Positions 1 through 9,027 are shown, numbered from the stretch's first letter. The stretch is DNA of 64,000 nucleotides from Inquilinus sp. KBS0705 (GCA_005938025.2 VCCI02000004.1:269607-333606); one strand, 5' to 3'. A program made the numbers and translations. The notes: a model not told the origin generated them from the sequence alone.

Positions 1-1011
1 GGGGTACGGCACGTAATAATGATCTGGCCGGCCATTGCGCCATGCCATTACATACGATGTTTTGTGTTTGTTTAAAGTAGGCAGCAAAACCTTTGTCCAC
101 CAGTCGGCTTGTGGTATTTGCTCATAGCCGGTTTCGGGCAGGCAGGCCAGTTTATGGTTACGCGCGGCAATGGCATCAATAATACCCAGGCGCATATCCA
201 GTTTTTGCTGATAATCGCTTACGCTTTTGTAGCAATAGTTATCAAAACCCATAAAATCGGCGTAGCCATTGCCCGGGTAACGGGCCAAAAATTCGGCTTC
301 GTTATTAAAATCGGCAACCGAGTATACAATAAGCAGGTTATGCAGTTTTTTGGTGTTACGCAAGTAATCAACAGTAAAACGCCAAAGTGCCTTAAACTCG
401 TCAGGACTACTGGTGTTGGCGCACCACCAAAACCAGTTGCCTGTTAATTCATGAAAAGGGCGAAACAGCAGTGGTATCGGCTCGCCTTCGGGACCTTTAA
501 GGTCGGCTATGTAGGCAGCGGCTTTGTCAAGCCAATTGATATAGGTTTGGTGGTACTCGCCATCGGGCAGTAATTCTTTAACCGTACGATTGGTAGTATC
601 CCATGCGGTTTTACCGTTTGTAGGGTTATCCATGTGCCAGCAAAAGGTGTTGATTCCTCCTCTGTCGTATGCCTCGCGTACCAGTTTTTTTTGATATTTG
701 AAAGGGATACCATTTATATCACGCACGCTATCATGCTCTATCTTAGCCAGGTCCCAGCCATACATTGCCGGGTACGATCCGGTTACGCTTTTCACGTCAG
801 ACCGCCCCTCTTCAAAGCACCAGTTTACCCCATAGGCAGTATCATCGTGGTGGCCAAATATGGCTCCGGCACCAACCAAACGCTGCATACTGTTAAACAG
901 TTCGCGGGTTTCTTTGGTAGCCATTGGGTCGCTGGGGGCAAATAATTGTGCTTTAGCCGTGCCCGACAATAATAAAAAGGCTGCTATTGCAAAGCAGTAA
1001 ATATTTTTCAT
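1..1011 (-). CDS. GH26 beta-mannanase, secreted (C-terminus cut by window edge)
   Basis: Predicted endo-1,4-beta-mannosidase that cleaves internal mannan or galactomannan bonds outside the cytoplasm. The frame is open from ATG at 1011 to the window edge (337 codons seen). The start MKNIYCFAIAAFLLLSG...AKA is a signal peptide. GHHDDTAYG near residue 54 is the typical GH26 N-terminal motif. RPFHELTGNWFWW carries the expected acid/base Glu, and CLPETGYEQ near residue 300 carries the expected nucleophile Glu. Only a short C-terminal tail should be missing. It is transcribed away from the MCE operon. No SusC/SusD gene is beside it within the window. GH26 assignment is confident; substrate is inferred from the family. 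Confidence 0.9.
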   Translation of the reverse strand, partial: MKNIYCFAIAAFLLLSGTAKAQLFAPSDPMATKETRELFNSMQRLVGAGAIFGHHDDTAYGVNWCFEEGRSDVKSVTGSYPAMYGWDLAKIEHDSVRDINGIPFKYQKKLVREAYDRGGINTFCWHMDNPTNGKTAWDTTNRTVKELLPDGEYHQTYINWLDKAAAYIADLKGPEGEPIPLLFRPFHELTGNWFWWCANTSSPDEFKALWRFTVDYLRNTKKLHNLLIVYSVADFNNEAEFLARYPGNGYADFMGFDNYCYKSVSDYQQKLDMRLGIIDAIAARNHKLACLPETGYEQIPQADWWTKVLLPTLNKHKTSYVMAWRNGRPDHYYVPYP

Positions 1012-1243
1012 ATAGGTTAATCGTATTTGTACTCTGATTATTGGTATACGCACCTGCGTATAGTAGCAGCGGTCAATATACACTTTTCGGCAAAAAATGT
1101 TAACCGGTATAATTTTATCGGATACTTATTTCATGAGCCTGATTGCTTGTTTCAATCAATCTACAAGCCAATTATATGCGTAGATAGCCCGGGGGATATA
1201 GATAAGAGAACAATGTTATTACGTCTATTGGTTTAAGGGGTGT

Positions 1244-1251
1244 TACATTTG
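1244..1251 (+). promoter_or_regulatory. Possible Bacteroidota -7 box in the 1012-1356 divergent gap
   Basis: TACATTTG matches the Bacteroidota -7 consensus TAnnTTTG and lies about 105 bases before the permease gene at 1357. No TTTG sits 19-20 bases upstream, so support is weak. The remainder of the 345-bp gap between the mannanase and the permease is AT-rich and shows no gene, strong repeat or RNA-like structure. Confidence 0.25.
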
Positions 1252-1356
1252 CAACATCATTGTATAACAGCATCCGTCTTTAATGTGTAATAATTAAAAC
1301 AATTTGCTCACATACTTTATCTATATCTTACATTAGTTATACCTTTATCGCCATTA

Positions 1357-2166
1357 ATGAATAACGCAAAAAGTACAACAAGGCCGGCACCTTCGCGCTT
1401 ATCAAAGTTAAAAAGCAGCATTGCAGATTTTTTTTTAATGCTGCACCGCATCTATGCTTTTATACTGCGCTTTTTTAAAGAAGTTTTTTTACCGCCTTAC
1501 GAGTTTAAAGAAGTTTTGCGCCAGTGTTACGAGGTGGGTGTTAAATCGTTCACCCTTATATCATTAACAGGTTTTATTGTAGGTGTCATATTCACAAAGC
1601 AAAGCCGCCCTTCGCTAACCGATTTTGGTGCGCAATCGTGGTTACCATCGCTGGTATCTATTGCTATTATGAAGGCATTAGCGCCACTTGTTACCGCGCT
1701 TATAGCGGCTGGTAAGGTAGGCTCCAGCATTGGCGCCGAATTAGGATCTATGCGGGTTACCGAGCAGATAGACGCCATGGAAGTTTCGGGCACAAAACCT
1801 TTTAAATTTTTGGTTTGTACGCGCGTTATAGCCACTACCATTACCATACCCTTATTAGCTACTTATACTGCTTTTATAGCGCTTTTAGGCGGCTATTTAA
1901 ATGTTAGCCAAAACGAGGGCACCAGCTACGCCACCTTTATGCAGCAGGCTTTTGAGCCTTTAACGTTTATTGATTTTTGGGCATCGCTAACTAAAGCCGT
2001 AATGTTTGGTTTTACTATAGGAATTGTGGGCTGCTACCAGGGATATAATTCGACCAAAGGGACGGAAGGTGTGGGTAAAGCGGCTAATGGTGCGGTAGTT
2101 ACTGCCATGTTTTTGGTGTTTATAGAAGAGGTATTAATTGTACAGATATTTGGCGCGTTTAGGTAA
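1357..2166 (+). CDS. MlaE-family ABC transporter permease
   Basis: Inner-membrane permease of an MCE-type (Mla-like) lipid transporter, 269 aa. The MlaE core is clear: GFIVGVIFTKQ in the first hydrophobic segment, then GKVGSSIGAELGSMRVTEQ, followed by IDAMEVSGTKPFKFLV, the highly conserved MlaE cytoplasmic-loop motif. Four to five further membrane segments follow. The ATPase gene starts 3 bases after its stop, and an MCE protein follows, so the three form one operon. In the known family the complex moves phospholipids between inner and outer membranes; direction here is unknown. A paralogue lies at 40670-41401. Confidence 0.9.
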   Translation: MNNAKSTTRPAPSRLSKLKSSIADFFLMLHRIYAFILRFFKEVFLPPYEFKEVLRQCYEVGVKSFTLISLTGFIVGVIFTKQSRPSLTDFGAQSWLPSLVSIAIMKALAPLVTALIAAGKVGSSIGAELGSMRVTEQIDAMEVSGTKPFKFLVCTRVIATTITIPLLATYTAFIALLGGYLNVSQNEGTSYATFMQQAFEPLTFIDFWASLTKAVMFGFTIGIVGCYQGYNSTKGTEGVGKAANGAVVTAMFLVFIEEVLIVQIFGAFR

Positions 2167-2169
2167 GAT

Positions 2170-2943
2170 ATGGAGAAGCAAAAGGTAGATATCGATAAAA
2201 CCAACGAAGTAATTAAGATACGGGGACTTGAAAAATCCTTCGGTGATTACGACGTGCTAAGGGGTATTGACCTTGATCTTTACCAGGGCGAGAACCTGGT
2301 GGTGCTTGGGCGTTCGGGAACGGGTAAATCGGTACTAATAAAATTGATATCGGGTTTATTAAGCCCTGATAAAGGCACCGTCGAAGTTTTAGGTAACGAT
2401 GTACCAAATATATCTGAAGAGGCTTTAGCCGAGTTGCGAATACGAATAGGTTTCTCATTTCAAAACAGCGCGCTTTATGATAGTATGACGGTGCGTAAAA
2501 ACCTGGAGTTCCCGCTGGTACGCAACCGCAAGGGCATTACCCGTAAAGAAATAGATACTGCCGTTGAAACGGTACTTGAAGCAGTTGGCCTGTCGCAAAC
2601 TATTAACCAAATGCCATCAGAGCTATCGGGCGGGCAGCGCAAACGTATTGGCATTGCCCGTACTTTAATACTGAACCCCGAAATAATGCTTTATGATGAG
2701 CCGACAGCCGGGTTAGACCCAATAACTTGCATAGAGATAAACGACCTGATAAACGAGGTACAGCAAAATTACCATACCTCGTCTATCATCATCACACATG
2801 ACCTTACCTGCGCCAAACAAACCGGCGACCGTATAGCCATGCTGCTTGACGGGCAATTTCAGCGTATTGGCACGTTTGATGAGGTTTTTGACACAGACGA
2901 TAAAAGGGTTAAACCTTTTTACGATTATAATTTTACAGCATAA
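2170..2943 (+). CDS. MlaF-family ABC transporter ATPase
   Basis: Cytoplasmic ATP-binding subunit, 257 aa, paired with the MlaE-type permease just upstream (3-base gap) and an MCE protein 17 bases downstream. Walker A is GRSGTGKSVLIKL at about residue 48, the signature is LSGGQRKRIGIAR, and Walker B is IMLYDEPTAGLD, followed by the switch region IIITHD. The substitution of Gln for the usual Met in the signature and the length fit MlaF/Mkl-type ATPases. It should power lipid movement by the MCE complex. A paralogue is at 41398-42150, with Walker A GGSGSGKTTLLK. Confidence 0.9.
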   Translation: MEKQKVDIDKTNEVIKIRGLEKSFGDYDVLRGIDLDLYQGENLVVLGRSGTGKSVLIKLISGLLSPDKGTVEVLGNDVPNISEEALAELRIRIGFSFQNSALYDSMTVRKNLEFPLVRNRKGITRKEIDTAVETVLEAVGLSQTINQMPSELSGGQRKRIGIARTLILNPEIMLYDEPTAGLDPITCIEINDLINEVQQNYHTSSIIITHDLTCAKQTGDRIAMLLDGQFQRIGTFDEVFDTDDKRVKPFYDYNFTA

Positions 2944-2960
2944 TATTATTACCCAATAAA

Positions 2961-3953
2961 ATGGATAAAGAAGAAAATAGAAAATCGATAATAGTTGGCG
3001 TATTTGTACTGCTGGGTGTTGCCGTATTTATAATTGGCATACTCACCCTGGGCGGCCAGCAAAAAACATTTGTAAAAAGTATACAAATAAGCGCCATTTT
3101 TAATGATGTGGCGGGCCTAAAAAAGGGGAATAACGTATGGTTCTCGGGTGTTAAGGTAGGTACCATCAAAAATATACGCTTTACCAAATCGGCCCAGGTA
3201 GATGTGGATATGAATATAGATGCTGCTACTCAACCCTATATTCACCGCAATGCCGGTGTGCACATCAGTTCCGATGGTTTAATAGGTAATAAGATAATTG
3301 TGATTGACGGCGGAAGCCCGCAGGCACCCATTGTGCAAAGTGGCGATGTACTACAGTCAGAAAAGCTGCTTTCTACAGATGATATCATGAAGACCTTACA
3401 GCAAAACAACCAAAATTTATTAGCCATTACTACAGATTTTAAAACCCTTGGCCACAAAATACTGGAAGGCAAAGGAACTGTTGGCGCACTATTGGCCGAC
3501 AGCAGTATGGCTATGCAGCTAAAGGCCGCCATGCGCAATTTACAGGCCGCTACCGAGAGTGCCTCTAAAATGGCTGTACAGCTAAACCAGTTTAGTAATA
3601 AAATGAACACTAAAGGTGGTTTGGCCGATAAATTACTGACCGATACCAGCGCATTTAACCGCATACAGGAATCAGTTACAAAGCTTAAAGAGGCGGCTAA
3701 CAATGCATCTACCTTAACAGACAACCTTAACAAAGCCAGCAACAAGCTAAACAGCACCGATAATATTATGGGTATTTTATTAAACGACCCTAAAGGAGCG
3801 GCTAAAGTACAAAGCACCATTAATTATTTACAACAAAGCTCGGTTAAATTAAATGATGATTTAGAAGCTGTACAGCATAACTTTTTGCTAAGAGGGTTTT
3901 TCAAAAAGAAAGAAAAAGCCAAACAGGATAGCATAAAAAACGGCCTTAAATAA
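2961..3953 (+). CDS. MCE (MlaD-like) periplasmic lipid-binding protein
   Basis: 330 aa. A single N-terminal membrane anchor (IIVGVFVLLGVAVFIIGIL, about residues 10-30) is followed by one MCE domain (about 36-115) containing FNDVAGLKKGNNVWFSGVKVG, shown here as its key part. The remainder (about 150-330) is alanine- and asparagine-rich, predicted helical or coiled coil, and ends in a basic Lys-rich tail. This is the usual single-MCE layout of Bacteroidota: anchor, MCE ring domain, helical stalk. It is the last gene of the permease-ATPase-MCE operon and is followed directly by a terminator. It should bridge the periplasm for lipid transfer. Confidence 0.88.
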   Translation: MDKEENRKSIIVGVFVLLGVAVFIIGILTLGGQQKTFVKSIQISAIFNDVAGLKKGNNVWFSGVKVGTIKNIRFTKSAQVDVDMNIDAATQPYIHRNAGVHISSDGLIGNKIIVIDGGSPQAPIVQSGDVLQSEKLLSTDDIMKTLQQNNQNLLAITTDFKTLGHKILEGKGTVGALLADSSMAMQLKAAMRNLQAATESASKMAVQLNQFSNKMNTKGGLADKLLTDTSAFNRIQESVTKLKEAANNASTLTDNLNKASNKLNSTDNIMGILLNDPKGAAKVQSTINYLQQSSVKLNDDLEAVQHNFLLRGFFKKKEKAKQDSIKNGLK

Positions 3954-3971
3954 GCAGGTTTATAACATTTT

Positions 3972-4002
3972 AAAAGCGATGGGTGTAACTACCATCGCTT
4001 TT
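3972..4002. terminator. Bidirectional terminator between convergent genes
   Basis: An 11-bp perfect stem (3972-3982 with 3992-4002) has a 9-nt loop, A's on the left and T's on the right. It ends the MCE operon on the plus strand and lies next to the stop of the minus-strand gene ending at 4004, so it can serve both directions. Confidence 0.8.
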
Positions 4003-4003
4003 T

Positions 4004-4723
4004 TTATTTAACCAGTTTGGGTAACTGGCGTTTATCTAATGGCAAAGCCTCGTATTTTTTATAGCAATCGTTAAGGTAATCTAATAAATTAAATTTTTTA
4101 CTGCTATATACCTCCGGCGTAGGCGTATAAAGGCTGATAAAGTTGTCCAGTTCAGCCCCGGTAAGGGGCACATAGCTGCCTATGTTTTTGGGTACAAATA
4201 CACTGGCAATTTCATCCATGGTATCAAACTTCTTTAATAACTTTTCCAGCCTGGCTTTTTTCTTTTCGTCCTTTTTCCAATAGCGTAAGCGAATGGTTAT
4301 ACCTCCATCATACTCTTTAGTCCTGCTATTGCGGTGATATACCACCGGCTGGTTATGAAACTGGGGGTCGTAATAATTTTCAATGCCCTTGGTATCAGCA
4401 TCTGTGGTGCGCACGGTAACTTCATTTAAAAAGTTCTGCTTCGGCTCTAAAAAAACCTCTTTTTCGCGCATATCAATCACTACAAGCGTATCGGTCTGGT
4501 AGGCAAAGTTTTTAAACACCAACAGATCGCCAATTTTAGCGCCAATGGTAAACATCCCTTTTTTATCAGCAAGCAGGCTTTGTTTAGTGTTCAGGTTCTC
4601 TATCAGCACATCGGCCAACGCAATTCGGGTCTTATTTTCAAAAACCCGGCCCTTTATACTGCTTTGAGCAAAGCATATAGTTGATGAGATTATAAATATT
4701 ATAACAAGAAGATAACGCAGCAT
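4004..4723 (-). CDS. Secreted CarboxypepD_reg-like domain protein
   Basis: 239 aa, function unknown. The signal peptide MLRYLLVIIFIISSTICFAQ is followed by a beta-sandwich CarboxypepD_reg-like domain (about residues 23-100, SIKGRVFENKTRIALADVLI pattern). This is the domain that often starts TonB receptors in this phylum, but here no barrel follows. The C-terminal half is charged and contains the segment YWKKDEKKKARLEKLLKKF and the motif YTPTPEVYSSKKFNLLDYL. It stands alone on the minus strand and shares a terminator with the MCE operon. It is probably periplasmic or surface-associated; no substrate can be named. Confidence 0.8.
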   Translation of the reverse strand: MLRYLLVIIFIISSTICFAQSSIKGRVFENKTRIALADVLIENLNTKQSLLADKKGMFTIGAKIGDLLVFKNFAYQTDTLVVIDMREKEVFLEPKQNFLNEVTVRTTDADTKGIENYYDPQFHNQPVVYHRNSRTKEYDGGITIRLRYWKKDEKKKARLEKLLKKFDTMDEIASVFVPKNIGSYVPLTGAELDNFISLYTPTPEVYSSKKFNLLDYLNDCYKKYEALPLDKRQLPKLVK

Positions 4724-4843
4724 GATTAAAGCTATATAAAATACGCCATAAACATTGCTGCTTTAACTTAAATTAACATTTACCATTTTAATAAATAACA
4801 ATAATACTTACCGGCTTTACGGTAAAAGAAAATTATTTAACTT

Positions 4844-4874
4844 GTTGTGTTATTAAACTTTTGTACTATTTTTG
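4844..4874 (+). promoter_or_regulatory. Candidate Bacteroidota promoter for the sigma/anti-sigma-like pair
   Basis: GTTG at 4844-4847 is followed after exactly 19 bases by TATTTTTG at 4867-4874, which matches the -7 box TAnnTTTG with an acceptable -33 element. It lies about 35 bases before the TTG start at 4911. Confidence 0.45.
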
Positions 4875-4910
4875 GGTAACCCCCGCTAATTAACGTTACT
4901 GACCCCCAAC

Positions 4911-5375
4911 TTGAAAGAGCAGCTAACACATACCGAAGTTTCGCCACAGGGCTACTTACAGGCTAAGCACAGCTTGTATAACAGCTACGGTGGCATGCTG
5001 CTTGGTTATATCCTCGAAATTGTAAAGAGCCAAACTGTAGCCGAGCAATACCTTGTTGATTTGTTTGCTGATATAATGCCAGCTAATATTACAGAGCTAT
5101 CATCTGGTAATGTATTTTGTAAATTACAGCTACTGGCCCGTAAAAAATTAAGCGCTTTTTTTGAAAGCCTTGAAAATTGCGCCCTCGAAGAAAAACAGGT
5201 AAGCGCTAATAAATTTACAAACCTGATGAATGCCGACCAGCAACAAGTTTTTTGCGGTGTGCAGTACTATGGTAAATCAATCGCCAAGCTGGCTGCCGAG
5301 CTTGGTAAAAGCGAGGATGATGTTAGGCGGATATTAAAAGAATCGTTCACAGTAATTAGGAATAACCGCGTATGA
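4911..5375 (+). CDS. Diverged sigma-70 (ECF)-like protein
   Basis: 154 aa from a TTG start; no in-frame ATG precedes it near the promoter at 4844-4874. The overall plan resembles an ECF sigma factor. The N-terminal helical part contains VFCKLQLLARKKLSAFFE, which looks like sigma region 2.4 (usually WLxxIARNxxxD). The C-terminal part QQVFCGVQYYGKSIAKLAAELGK then SEDDVRRILKESF resembles the region 4 helix-turn-helix. Both regions are much eroded from the consensus. Its stop overlaps the start of the next gene, an anti-sigma-like membrane protein, by 4 bases, which supports a sigma/anti-sigma reading. It could instead be a DNA-binding regulator that no longer binds core polymerase. Confidence 0.6.
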   Translation: MKEQLTHTEVSPQGYLQAKHSLYNSYGGMLLGYILEIVKSQTVAEQYLVDLFADIMPANITELSSGNVFCKLQLLARKKLSAFFESLENCALEEKQVSANKFTNLMNADQQQVFCGVQYYGKSIAKLAAELGKSEDDVRRILKESFTVIRNNRV

Positions 5376-5875
5376 TACAGCAGCAGTACATTGATAGCGG
5401 TATTCTGGAAGCCTATGTAACAGGGTCTGCCTCTGAAGAAGAGGTAAAGGAACTGATGTATATGAAAGCTAAATATCCGGAAGTGGACTTTGCTTTAAAA
5501 CAACTGGAAACGGACATGGAAAACATTGCCTCTCAAATGGCAGTAACCCCACCAGCCGGCACCTGGGACAAAATATCGGGCCGTATAGACGAGTTGATGC
5601 TGCGCCCTAATGATAACCCCGAACAGTTTGACACCAACCGCCGGAATAATAACTATACCAATTTTAACAGGGGCAATAACGACCCGCAATATATAGAGGT
5701 TGAGGCCGAATCTAACCACATGAAAATACACAAAGTGTGGAAATGGGTTTTTGCGGCTGTATTTGTTTTGGGCAAAATATTTTTAGGTTGCGCCATATAT
5801 TTTTACCTGGAGAACAGGCAGGCACAACAACAAATTATAGAACTTAAGACGGAATTACGGCAACTAAAAAAATAG
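5372..5875 (+). CDS. Anti-sigma factor-like single-pass membrane protein
   Basis: 167 aa. The N-terminal cytoplasmic part (residues 1-75), with the pattern SGILEAYVTGSASEEEVKEL and the segment PPAGTWDKISGRID, resembles the N-terminal domain of RskA-type anti-sigma factors, which lack zinc ligands. An Asn-rich linker follows. One membrane helix (VWKWVFAAVFVLGKIFLG, about 123-143) leads to a short periplasmic coiled-coil tail. RskA proteins normally have a larger periplasmic domain, so this is a cut-down form. It overlaps the sigma-like gene by 4 bases and is surely co-translated. It probably tethers and inhibits that protein; the signal that would release it is unknown. Confidence 0.65.
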   Translation: MIQQQYIDSGILEAYVTGSASEEEVKELMYMKAKYPEVDFALKQLETDMENIASQMAVTPPAGTWDKISGRIDELMLRPNDNPEQFDTNRRNNNYTNFNRGNNDPQYIEVEAESNHMKIHKVWKWVFAAVFVLGKIFLGCAIYFYLENRQAQQQIIELKTELRQLKK

Positions 5876-5954
5876 CCTTCCGGCTTATACTTACTCCAAA
5901 TTTGTTTAAACCTTTTAACCCGTTATAAGTTATTTATGATGGAGGCGTATTATT

Positions 5955-6110
5955 ATGCAAAACACAAAGCCATCATCAAAAAACAAAAAATCAGCACCAG
6001 GAGGGCCTGATGCTGATTTTGAAAAAAAATTAATGTCCGAAATGCCTTTAAGCGAAAAGGACGAAGTAAAACGGGCCGAGCAAAAAACAAACAAGGCCGT
6101 TAAAAAATAA
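5955..6110 (+). CDS. Small basic hypothetical protein (51 aa)
   Basis: An ATG at 5955 is preceded at 9 bases by GGAGG (5941-5945), an unusually good Shine-Dalgarno for this phylum. The product, beginning MQNTKPSSKNKKSAPGG and ending NKAVKK, is hydrophilic and Lys/Glu-rich with no membrane segment or signal peptide. The 80-bp space after the anti-sigma-like gene makes co-transcription possible. No function can be assigned. The codon pattern and the precise fit between its neighbours argue for a real gene. Confidence 0.55.
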   Translation: MQNTKPSSKNKKSAPGGPDADFEKKLMSEMPLSEKDEVKRAEQKTNKAVKK

Positions 6111-6118
6111 CACTAAGC

Positions 6119-7654
6119 TTAATTTAGCTCAAGCGTTACAACCGATTTTGCCGGTACCACAACTGTTAGTTTATCACCATCTTTTTTGGCGCCGTTAAAA
6201 CTGTGCAATTGCAATTTGTTAGGCTGGTCAAATGTATTTATATCGGTAATTTGGGCCGATGTTAATATTTCACCTTTAACATTTGTCCATTTAATATCTT
6301 TTAGGGCAGTGCTTATAGTAACCGATTTATTCAAATCAAGGTTAACCAGTGATATATGCACCTTGCCTGCAGCATCTTGCGATGCCGAAGCATTTACAGC
6401 AGGGATGCTTTTACCATCTACCTCGTAATCGGGCGAGTTTAATTTTATATTTAAATACTTAGCATCCTGGTGTACCTTATACATATCAAACACATGATAG
6501 GTTGGTGTTAACAGCATTTTGCTTTTATCAGTTAATATCAGTGCCTGTAAAACATTAATGGTTTGTGCCAGTGCAGCCATTTTTACACGATCGCAGTGGT
6601 TATTAAAAATATTTAGGTTGGTTGCGGCTATCAGCGCGTCGCGCATGCTGTTTTGCTGATATAAAAAGCCCGGGTTGGTACCTGGTTCAGGATCTGTCCA
6701 TACACCCCATTCGTCAACCACTAAGGCAACTTTTTTCTCAGGGTCGTATTTATCCATAATGGCCGAGTGCTTATCTACCAGTTCTTCCATTTTTAGGCAT
6801 TTTACCATAGTTTCAAAGTATTCCTTTTCGGTAAAACTTGTAGCTGATCCTTTTTTACCCCAGTTACCCGTAGGCACGGTGTAGTAGTGTAACGATATAC
6901 CCCACATATCCCAGTTTGGTATATTTTTCATGCACACTTCTGTCCAGTTATAATCGTCAGAATTGGGCCCGCTGGCTATCTTTTTTAATGGAGCGCCGGG
7001 GTAATTTTTAGCAAACGAAGCATATCTTTTGAACTGATCGGCATAAAACTCCGGCGTCATGTTACCGCCACAACCCCAGCTTTCGTTACCTACACCCCAA
7101 AATGTAACCTTATATGGCTCGGGGTGGCCGTTTTGCTTACGAATTTGCACCACACTGCTGCTACTGTTAGAGTTAAGATACTCTACCCATTTCGACATTT
7201 CTTCTACTGTACCGCTACCTACGTTACCGGCAATGTAGGGCTCACAGCCCAACAATTTACAAAGCGCCAAAAACTCGTGTGTACCAAAGCTATTGTCTTC
7301 GGTAATGCCTCCCCAGTTAGTATTAACCATACGCGGCCTTTGCGCACGGGGGCCAATACCATCGCGCCAATGGTACTCATCAGCAAAGCAGCCACCGGGC
7401 CAGCGCAGGTTAGGTATTTTTATTTTTCGTAATGCGGCAACTACATCAAGCCTTATGCGGTCTTGTTTTTGTACCGGCATGTTTTTGTCTACCCAAAACC
7501 CGTCGTAAATGCCACGGCCAAGGTGCTCGGCAAATTGCCCGTAGATATGTTTACTAATAACCTGGTTAGAGCTGCTTACGGTAATGCTGGCAGCACTTTG
7601 TGCTAATGCGCCCAAATTAAGGCCCATCAGCATTAAAAATAAAAGTCGTTTCAT
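6119..7654 (-). CDS. GH51 alpha-L-arabinofuranosidase, secreted
   Basis: 511 aa with the signal peptide MKRLLFLMLMGLNLGALAQS. It releases terminal arabinofuranose from arabinan or arabinoxylan. GH51 hallmarks are in order: IYGQFAEHLGRGIYDG near residue 38, LRWPGGCFADEYHWRDGIG near 100, the acid/base Glu in WGVGNESWGCGG near 190, and the nucleophile Glu in VALVVDEWGVW near 310. A C-terminal beta-sandwich ends in VVVPAKSVVTLEL. Length and layout are standard. The signal peptide places it in the periplasm or outside the cell. It is monocistronic and not part of a SusC/D locus in the window. Confidence 0.93.
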   Translation of the reverse strand: MKRLLFLMLMGLNLGALAQSAASITVSSSNQVISKHIYGQFAEHLGRGIYDGFWVDKNMPVQKQDRIRLDVVAALRKIKIPNLRWPGGCFADEYHWRDGIGPRAQRPRMVNTNWGGITEDNSFGTHEFLALCKLLGCEPYIAGNVGSGTVEEMSKWVEYLNSNSSSSVVQIRKQNGHPEPYKVTFWGVGNESWGCGGNMTPEFYADQFKRYASFAKNYPGAPLKKIASGPNSDDYNWTEVCMKNIPNWDMWGISLHYYTVPTGNWGKKGSATSFTEKEYFETMVKCLKMEELVDKHSAIMDKYDPEKKVALVVDEWGVWTDPEPGTNPGFLYQQNSMRDALIAATNLNIFNNHCDRVKMAALAQTINVLQALILTDKSKMLLTPTYHVFDMYKVHQDAKYLNIKLNSPDYEVDGKSIPAVNASASQDAAGKVHISLVNLDLNKSVTISTALKDIKWTNVKGEILTSAQITDINTFDQPNKLQLHSFNGAKKDGDKLTVVVPAKSVVTLELN

Positions 7655-7803
7655 AATTGGTTAGGAATAAATGTATAATTAACGGTTATAAATTTAAACA
7701 GATTTTTTAATTCTGCAACCCTTTACAATAAATTATCATTTATACGCTAAACACATTGCGGCTTTTATATAAACAGCAATACTTGGTTATCTTAACATTG
7801 CAA

Positions 7804-9027
7804 CTAATGTGCGGCTATTTGGCCGGGTTTTGCTTCAGCCTTGTCTTTTATTTTTCGCCTGCCTATAAGCAAAACTATAAGCGCGAGCGTTGCGGAGGCA
7901 ACCATAATGGCGGCCATAGGCACCGCCGTTTTACCGGGGAACAAGCTAACCCCTACCGATACCAGCGAACCAACAGACATTTGAAATGCGCCTAATAATG
8001 CAGATGCTGTGCCGGCATTTTTTTCGAAAGGAGCAAGGGCCAGTGCAGATGTGTTTGGGCTGGCAATGCCAACACAACAAAGCACACCAAATATCATTAC
8101 AAGGCTGCCGGGCAGCCCTAATAAATTTTGCATAGCGCCTGCTAAAAACAATACTGAAATAATTACCATGGCCGGTATTACAACCATTATTATTTGCTCG
8201 CTTTTATATCTTTTAATTAGTATGCTATTTACCTGGCTGGAGCCGATAAACCCTACCGACAGGCCGGCAAATATCCACCCGTAGGTTTTGGCGCTTACCT
8301 TAAATACTTCCATAAAAACCAATGGCGATGCTGATACATAAGCAAACAAGCACGAAAAGCCAATGCCACCACATGCGGCATAGGTATAAAACTGCGGATT
8401 TTTTAGTACGGTGCCAAAGCTATTAAGCATAGGCCGTGGTTTTAATGAGTAAGATGCATCGGGCTGGTAATTATCTTTAAGGCCAAAAATAACAGCAAGC
8501 GCTATAAGCACAGCCATTACGGCCAGTATAATAAAAATTAACTGCCAGCCAAATACGGCGGTTACATAGCCGCCTACTGTTGGCGCTACCATGGGCGACG
8601 CGCCCAGCACCAATATTAGCAGCGCAAAAACCTTTGCGTTATCCTTTAGGGGGAAAATATCGCGTACCATGGTCATTGATGCTACGCCTGCTGCACAGCT
8701 GCCAATGGCTTGTATAAACCTTAGCCCTATCAGCATTTGTATGGTAGAGGCAAAATAACAACCTATTGATGCCACCACGTAAAGCGAAAGGCCAAAGTAC
8801 AGCGGCTTTTTGCGCCCATACTTATCAAGCAAAGGCCCGTATAATAATTGCCCAACAGATATACCTATGAAAAATGTAGATAACGAAAGGGCAACCTTCT
8901 CGGTAGTAGTATGCAGCGATTTTGCAATTGCCGGGAAACCGGGCAGATACATATCTATAGAAAATGGAGCCAGTGCCGTTAGCGCACCCAATATTAATAT
9001 CAAGAAAAAATAACGCTGCTTTGTCAT
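7804..9027 (-). CDS. Bcr/CflA-family MFS drug efflux transporter
   Basis: 407 aa with about 12 membrane helices. The start MTKQRYFFLILILGALTALA and the segment FSIDMYLPGFPAIAKSL are diagnostic of the Bcr/CflA (DHA1) subfamily. The MFS motif A appears as LLYGPLLDKYGRKKPLY between helices 2 and 3, and motif C as LGASPMVAPTVGGYV. It is a proton-driven exporter of small hydrophobic compounds in the inner membrane. It is divergent from the GntP gene. Its substrate cannot be inferred. Confidence 0.9.
   Translation of the reverse strand: MTKQRYFFLILILGALTALAPFSIDMYLPGFPAIAKSLHTTTEKVALSLSTFFIGISVGQLLYGPLLDKYGRKKPLYFGLSLYVVASIGCYFASTIQMLIGLRFIQAIGSCAAGVASMTMVRDIFPLKDNAKVFALLILVLGASPMVAPTVGGYVTAVFGWQLIFIILAVMAVLIALAVIFGLKDNYQPDASYSLKPRPMLNSFGTVLKNPQFYTYAACGGIGFSCLFAYVSASPLVFMEVFKVSAKTYGWIFAGLSVGFIGSSQVNSILIKRYKSEQIIMVVIPAMVIISVLFLAGAMQNLLGLPGSLVMIFGVLCCVGIASPNTSALALAPFEKNAGTASALLGAFQMSVGSLVSVGVSLFPGKTAVPMAAIMVASATLALIVLLIGRRKIKDKAEAKPGQIAAH

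Noticed and set aside
109..945. Plus-strand frames in the first kilobase
   Set aside because: The minus strand encodes a GH26 enzyme with signal peptide and catalytic motifs over the whole stretch.
3242..3820. Minus-strand open frame of 192 codons
   Set aside because: It is antisense to the MCE protein gene, which has clear domain motifs; its Leu/Ser/Ala-rich translation is the mirror of the helical Ala/Asn-rich coding strand.
1..7654. Polysaccharide utilisation locus around GH26 and GH51
   Set aside because: No SusC/SusD pair, no hybrid regulator and no shared operon; the two glycosidase genes are separated by lipid-transport and regulatory genes.
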